Assembly: GCF_002878395.1 (NCBI RefSeq)
Contig: NW_025861691.1
Coordinates: 60,930-124,929, forward strand
From: Capsicum annuum
Lineage: Eukaryota > Streptophyta > Magnoliopsida > Solanales > Solanaceae
DNA: 64,000 nucleotides
Direction of reading: 5' to 3'
A model generated the notes under the pieces. That model worked only from the letters and a program-made list of their open reading frames with translations. It did not search any database and was not told the origin of the DNA. Made by a program: the position numbers and the translations under genes. Within the stretch, counting starts at the first letter, position 1; every line of letters begins with the position of its first letter. Below are positions 58,066 to 64,000 of this stretch, one piece after another.

Positions 58066-60626
58066 TGTAACGCCCCGAAAAATGGGTCCTGGAGCATCAC
58101 ACGGTACTTGAGGCTACGAGTATCCCCAAGCTAACCCTTTGAGCCATTTTCATTCAGTTCAACACAAATCAACGGGGTTTCCATAAATAACCCCAAATAT
58201 CAACAGAGTAATCATCATCCAAGAATAAAAGAATTTCAGAAAGATAACAAAATATGACTTATTAGTCAACTCCCAACATCTATACTAGTCTGAAAAGCCT
58301 CTAATAAAGTCAATAAAACAATCGAGCCATTGATACATGCCCCAACAGACTCAAACTCAGTTATCAAATGTAAGCAATTCCGTGAAACCAACCTCAGACA
58401 TCACGTCCTCGGAACATGAGAACTCACCACAACAGAGGATATAGAACAGCGTGCCCGAAGAATGACTGTCGAACCTGGAACTGAGCATCTGAACCTATAT
58501 TCCGAGAAAATGCATCCCACATCTGAAGATGTGGGTCAGTACCATGGAAAGAACCGAGTATATGGGGGTGTATGCAGTTGTATAAACATCATCATCATAT
58601 ATATCTATAAGAAATATGCAGGATGTATGAAAGACTCACATAGCCCGAAGAAAATCATCATAATCATGAGAGGATGAAATAAGAACAACAACACATGTGA
58701 GTCATCATATAATTTGTCAATCACTTTCAGTTCATCAAGAATATCAATTCTCATAATGTAAATATCATTTAAATATTTTGAAAGAATAACTTTCACAATT
58801 CCACTTTCAAATCACTTCACCATTCACCATAGACACAAGGAAACACACACACTGGGAGATCCTATAACCGACATAAACCATGTGAGCTACATGGAGTCTA
58901 GTGTACAACCCACGTTGGGGAGAGCCATCCTATCCTTGCCATCGGAGTAGGACTATCGATATCAAATCTACACAAACTAGTGATCACTATATAAATCAAC
59001 CTCAGGCTTACTCCTACGGGGGCATGTAGTTCTAGGTAAGTAAGGTCGCTTTATGCCTCCCACTCAGTGCTAAAGATTTCTCCCAGACTTAGCTCAAATC
59101 ATTTCAAAGACAATCCACAACAAAACAATTTTAGTAACATATAAATCAGCCTCAGGCTCACTCCTATGGGGGCACGTAGTTCTAGGGAAGTAAGGTCGTT
59201 TTATACCTTCCACTCGGTGCTAAAGATTTCTTTTGGACTTAGCTCAGATCATTTCAAAGAAAATCCAAAACAAAATAATTTCAGTAATATATAAATATAC
59301 ATCGGGAGCCATCATGCTTCCCATCTATCAAAATCAACCACGTTGTGGATTTCTTTCACACTCGAGTTCAAAATAACTCCATTAAGATCAAAAGGTCAAA
59401 TCATTCAAAATATCTCAAATATTCAACATCAACGTGCTTATAACACAAACTTTCTTAAAAAAACACAATTTCCAATGGGAATTCACGACCCAAATATCAA
59501 AATCATGATAAATATCATTCAAGATTCATGCTTTAATCACCACACATGTAAATTCATATTTCAAAAGCATAAACATCCAGATTTCATAATAATCATCATA
59601 AGATATGCGTTGATACTTCAAATTCATAAAAATCAAATAAAAATCATGCCTTTATAAAGAAAATTACTTTTGGGTACAAGAACGAAAGAGAGTTCTTGTT
59701 GAAAAACCCCACATACCTTGAATGATGAACTTTAGATCGATACTCATTTTTGAGATGTTAATCGTGCCTTTGCGTGATGGTTCTTGGAGTTCTTGAACTA
59801 GGAACTTGGAATCTTGAATAAATTTGCAGAATTAATGGTGAACTTTGGAGGTTCTTGAAGTTGGATGTAGGAGCTTAGGATTTTCTTTTTAAGGGAGTTT
59901 GATGAAATATAACATATAATGCTTCTAATAGGATTTAATATAGGGTTTGGATGGATTTTGGGTGAGGGAAATGACCAAAATGCCCCTAAAAATAAAAAAA
60001 AATCTCGAATCTATCCTTTGGTGGACTGTTTTGATAGTCTGAAGTAGATCAACCATAACATTTTACTCCGATATTCAAATTGGATGAAACAAATTTCATT
60101 AGAAAAAGGATTCTTATATATTTCCATTGATATATAGTATCTCACCTAGATCATTGTGTACTAGGAGTTATGATCATTTGAAGTTGACCCAAAAATTCAC
60201 TTTTGATAGGTTGAAGTAGATCGACCATAAACTTTTGCTTCGATAGACAAATTGGATGAAACCAATTTCATTAGAAAGAGCACTCGTAGGGCTTTCCGTT
60301 GATATATAGTAGATAACCCAGATCATTATGTACAAGGAGTTATGATCATTTAAATTTGGAGCAAAAATACGCCAGGCCTCAATACTTTTTCCTGCAAGTC
60401 TTACTGTTCACTACTATTCACGATTCGATGGGAGTGTTCATAACTGGTCGCTCGGGTGTCCGTTTTGGATGATCCATATATCGTTGGAAAGATTATTCAA
60501 TACTCTACGCATTGGTGGATCATAATCTAAGACATTTTGCATGTAAAATTTGTAATTCATTCTAGAAGATAGAACCCAACACGTTTACGCACAAAATTTC
60601 AACGAAAAATTTCCCGGGATATTATA
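58066..60626 (-). mobile_element. Solo LTR K, inverted relative to J
   Basis: 2561 bp, TGTAACGCCCC to GGGATATTATA on plus (end TA for CA), with perfect TGATT target duplications at 58061-58065 and 60627-60631 inside LTR G. Sense strand minus. Two internal direct repeats: 150 bp at 58991-59140/59141-59290, and about 172 bp in the U3 at 60041-60212/60213-60375. Donor-like AAG|GTATGT at 59719-59711 (minus). Confidence 0.9.
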
Positions 60627-60631
60627 TGATT
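60627..60631. repeat. Target-site duplication TGATT, right of K
   Basis: TGATT; after it the G LTR continues. Confidence 0.9.
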
Positions 60632-60936
60632 TAACTTTTTTATTTCTTTTGTTTTACGGTTTGACTGAGTCCCAGTATTTATACAGATGTTGACCTCTAC
60701 AGCGTTAGAGATTTTACAGACTGGTGTCAAATATTTTGCTGAATGTTGTGAACTCAAGTTTCATATTATTTCATTGAACTAAGTGATTTGACCATGTTGC
60801 TTTCTTTATTATCTATTTCTGTATTTATTAAAGCATATTAATGTTGTGCATGATTGCCAAAAAGAAAGGGGCACTCGGGCCTTCTTGGTTCGGGATGCTC
60901 GTTACGGCCAGGGCTTCAGTTCGGGTCATGACAAAC

Positions 60937-60949
60937 TTGATATCAACGC
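60937..60949 (+). other. Primer-binding site remnant after LTR G
   Basis: TTGATATCAACGC, a diverged form of TTGGTATCAGAGC, three bases after the LTR end. Confidence 0.5.
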
Positions 60950-63740
60950 ATGGCTCATAGTCCCAGGGTGTCTGCAAAATCATGTCTAGTAGTATTATTT
61001 ATGGGCGTGTTGTGCACCATACTTATAATTAAGAGGCTACCAAGCATTTAGGAGTTGTTTCTCATTCTTTCATACTCTATGCTATAGATTCGTCCATAAG
61101 AAATTTAACCAAGTTCATTCCTCGTTCTAATTTCATGGGTCATGCCTCATTGTTGAGGCGATACAAGTCTAAAAGTCTAGCTCCCCTACTGATGTTGTCC
61201 TCTTTGATTTTGTTATGCAAAAAAGTTATGAATTTGCACAAGGACTTGAGAGGAGTCAATGAGTGCTTTAAAGTGTGATTATTTAAGAATATACCCCCAT
61301 CTACATCATTCGTGCGGTTAAGCCTGAATTATGTATTCAGTGTGCTTTAGTAAATTCTTGTTGCAGATGCCATGTTTAAGGATAATGATGTGTAGAAGAA
61401 TGTTGAAACTATATTTCCACCCGAGTAGTAGTGTATGTTAAAGTGTCATAACCTATTGGTAGTGAGATGGGCCAAGAAATTGGTGATATAAAGTCACAAG
61501 GGTACAAGTCAGAGTGAGGGTAACTTTTGCGTAAGTAAATAGTTTTAGTTGTATAACTATGGATTGAGGAGTGCGTTGCCATTTTATAGTGATAGACTAA
61601 TGTACAACAATATTTATAGATTGTATGGTAGTTTGTGAAGGAAGATACAAGATATGATTATTATTTATTTAGAATAGGGAAGGCTCACAAAATGGATGTT
61701 ATGGTGGTTGTAGAAATCATTTATAGACTGTGAATGGAAAGGGGTAGATTAGTTAATAAGTTGTAAGTAGAGACTCATTAGTGTTTATTGAATTTTGAAG
61801 ATCATTGTGATGTATGATTTGAATATGTTGATAAGATTGAAATGGGTTATATTTCAAGATTAAGATCAACTAAACCAATTATGTGACTTTATCCCCCTTT
61901 GATGGTCTTTTCCTCTAAGTAGTAGTAAACTAGTACTTAATGTGAGAGGGTATATAGTGGTTTTTGAATTGTAATAGCGAGGTTATGGCAGGGTTGTGAT
62001 TATAAATAGTAGTTAAGTGAAGTGAAGTATTTGGGTTGATTTCCCAATTTGATGGACTAGTGTAGTATGTGGCATGCTTTACCGGTGGTATATAATAGAG
62101 GGTAGACAACTGGCTTGAAATTTAGCTATGGAGTTTAGGTGTGGAGTTTAGTGGTGAGAATAATAGCTTAAGATTAATGATGCGTGTTTTGTGGAGTAAT
62201 TATCAGGCTTGATATGATATGCAAAATGGCCTAGGTTGATGATTTATGAAAAATTTAAGTGGTAATAGTGAGGTATATGATTACATGAAGACTAGTGTTA
62301 AAACGATGATTTATGGTTGAATCATTAAGTGGATAAGAACTTGAGGATGTGGGAATAAGTTGAACCCCTGGTAGCAGGTTGCTAAATAAAGTTTTATGTG
62401 TATAAGTTTTTTTTGTACCTAGATTTAATTCTTGAATCTTGTAGAATGAAGAAGTCTGGGAAGATGTTGTATGGTGCTCTCTAGAGTTGAATTGAGGAAA
62501 AAATATAGGTAGGCAATGTGAGCCTTGGGTATGGTTTTACAATTTTTTGTGAAGTTCTAGGTTTGTGATTAGAGGTGTAATAATAGTATTCTAAGGAATT
62601 GAAGATGGAGAATTAAGTAGTTAGAAGCGTAGGTGTCGATGGCCATGAAAATGTTAGTCGTAAGTTGATGACTTTAGGAGTTAGAAGAAATTACGATTAG
62701 TGTCCTTAAAAGGGGATGTCCTTGAAAATAATTTAGTGTCTTTAAATTAAAGACTAATGAGAGGAGTTTGTGTTCATGTATATACTGATAACTCTTTTGT
62801 GATAAGGAGTGTGGATACGTGCGCCCATGAGAGTAGGAGTTGTAGAGTGATGGCTATAGAGGCTAGCAGAAGTTAAGAGTAGCATTTACAGAAAAGCAAG
62901 GCTTTCAGAGTGTAGTTCTTCAGGGAGATCTTAGAGTTTAAGTGTGTGGTGATGTCTCTTTTATTTTGAGAATTGTGGCTATAGATTTGATAAGGGGAAA
63001 TGTCCGTAAGTCTAGGATTGTGACTTTGATCTATGGGCGAGATGAGAAATTAAGTTAGTTCCCAAATTTTACTCAATGTGGCAAGTTGTGGGGAGGAGTC
63101 ATGATAAATCTATTCCTACTCAAGCATAATCCTCCTTCTTCCATCTCGGACATTATTCTGCTAATGTCCTTCGTCATGTGTTCAAGTCATGCCTATACCT
63201 ATGGTTCGAGTTCTCTATAGACTTATGTTTATGACATGATCTCCAAACTAGAAGCAATTATGCCTCTCAGTAATCTAGTTTTTCACGTATTCAAGACATA
63301 TGTTATGTTGTTCGTGATCCATGAAAATCTATGTCTCTCAGCATGCTTGGTCCTAAGAAAACATGTTTCTATATGTCACCGATTCATCCTATGTTGTGTT
63401 TAGCCAAAGTGATAAAGTTTATGCAAACTTGTGGCAAACCTCAATTCCTTAAATAAGGAGCAATTGCTTCAAGTGGAAATCTTTGTCTTAGTTGTAATGT
63501 AACACCCCATAGCATTCCCGACTCAGTACCAGTCTTAGTTGCATGTATGGAGAGCTGATAACCTGAAAATTTTCTAATTGTTAAAAGACAGGCATGTTTG
63601 GATGATCAATACCACTCTTGGTTGCATATACTTGATATAGGAAGTTCTTCATAATGGTATCATATCTTCACCTCATGTCTCACCTTGATGTAGGTCAACA
63701 GGTATGGGTTATAATTAAGTAGCGTTTCTCCCATTCATGA

Positions 63741-63915
63741 TGATTGTGCTTGGGTCCTTTAATGACCCTCTATATGTTAGTGCGATGGTGGATGTGGAAG
63801 CATAGTAATGTGGTTAGTATTCCTTGATTGTGCTTGGGTCCCTTAATGACCTTCCATATGTTAGTGTGATGGTGGATGTGGAAGCATAGTAATGTGGTTA
63901 GTATTCCTTGAATTA
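63741..63915. repeat. 94-bp tandem duplication
   Basis: TGATTGTGCTTGGGTCC starts at 63741 and again at 63835, both followed by a GATGGTGGATGTGGAAGCAT block. Confidence 0.9.
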
Positions 63916-64000
63916 AAACCCAAGAGTGTGTGACGATAGTAATAAGGTGAGGCAATATTCTTAATGGGATGTAAAGTACAGGGTCCTATAGTTTAAGTTA

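Larger units (their letters stand above)
57211..60933 (+). repeat. LTR G, 3' part, split by K
   Basis: 57211-58065 plus 60632-60933 form the downstream half of an E-type LTR (compare TTGGTGAGCCTTCTCTATT at 58030 with GGTGAGCCTTCTATATTTT near 26511; ends GTTCGGGTCATGACA, as E ends GTTCGGGTCGTGACA). Its U3 is absent; LTR J lies there instead. Confidence 0.75.
60934..64000 (+). mobile_element. Internal region after LTR G, non-coding, open at window end
   Basis: The leader keeps words of relatives (AAGAGGCTACCAAGCATTTAGG near 61030; compare GAGGCTATGAGGTATTTAGG near 7780). No gag or pol motif is visible through 64000. About 61400-63060 is C-poor and G/T-rich; 63060-63500 is C-rich, the same order as in the LARD interior. 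It ends in a 94-bp tandem repeat (63741-63834, 63835 to about 63915). I read it as a second LARD-like element; the 3' LTR would lie beyond the window. Confidence 0.6.

Noticed and set aside
63770..63955. Minus-strand frame with a repeated peptide
   Set aside because: The repetition comes from the 94-bp tandem duplication in non-coding sequence.
1..64000. CRISPR arrays, bacterial operons, tRNA or rRNA genes
   Set aside because: Repeats here are LTRs, tandem duplications and microsatellites; the tRNA-like matches are retroelement primer sites or a SINE.

Overview
Organism. This is plant nuclear DNA. It holds dense, nested, decayed Ty3/gypsy chromovirus LTR retrotransposons of Tekay/Del type, an Athila-type element, a Ty1/copia element, a tRNA-derived SINE, and a little AT-rich low-copy sequence with broken plant gene fragments (F-box, strictosidine-synthase-like). 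The long Tekay-like LTRs (about 2-2.8 kb), the Athila companion and the SINE fit a large Solanaceae genome such as pepper, Solanum or a relative; that is inference, not proof. I see no intact host protein-coding gene, tRNA, rRNA or CRISPR array. || Layout. (1) 1-40988 is a stack of elements. Tekay-like element A (+, 1-4283) is cut by an Athila element (+, 4284-19041). The Athila 5' LTR is itself split by a complete 9.48-kb element without proteins (4883-14361; LTRs of 2.8 kb, PBS, PPT; a LARD). At 19041/19042 the Athila integrase is fused to the pol of a minus-strand Tekay-like element D (19042-24283). D sits in the pol C-terminus of element E (+, 24284-26854), and E sits in element X (-, 26855-32192). 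X also carries a 717-bp solo LTR (28200-28916). X abuts the primer-binding site of element F (+, 32193-39448), which ends inside a minus-strand LTR remnant H (39449-40988). || (2) 40989-55281 is host-like AT-rich sequence: microsatellites, a SINE, a strictosidine-synthase-like fragment, and a direct tandem duplication of about 2.35 kb (44741-47102 and 47103-55220). Each copy carries a decayed minus-strand F-box gene. The second copy was enlarged by a solo LTR (48272-50707, target duplication CAAAG) and a Ty1/copia element lacking RT (51190-54527, target duplication CTAAT). || (3) 55282-64000 is again LTR material: a plus-strand LTR J, a split LTR G, an inverted solo LTR K nested in G (target duplication TGATT), and a non-coding internal region running off the window. 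|| How the parts work together. None of the elements looks able to move by itself. Every pol has stops, a changed catalytic residue, or a missing domain, although X keeps intact-looking protease and RT catalytic motifs in a broken frame. The LARD and the element after G carry no proteins and would depend on proteins from related chromoviruses. The most interesting signals are a splice-donor-like AAG|GTATGT at an equivalent place in nearly every long LTR, paired with an acceptor-like site just before gag in two elements, and U3 repeat modules that look exchanged between otherwise different LTR families, including between the Athila and Tekay lineages.
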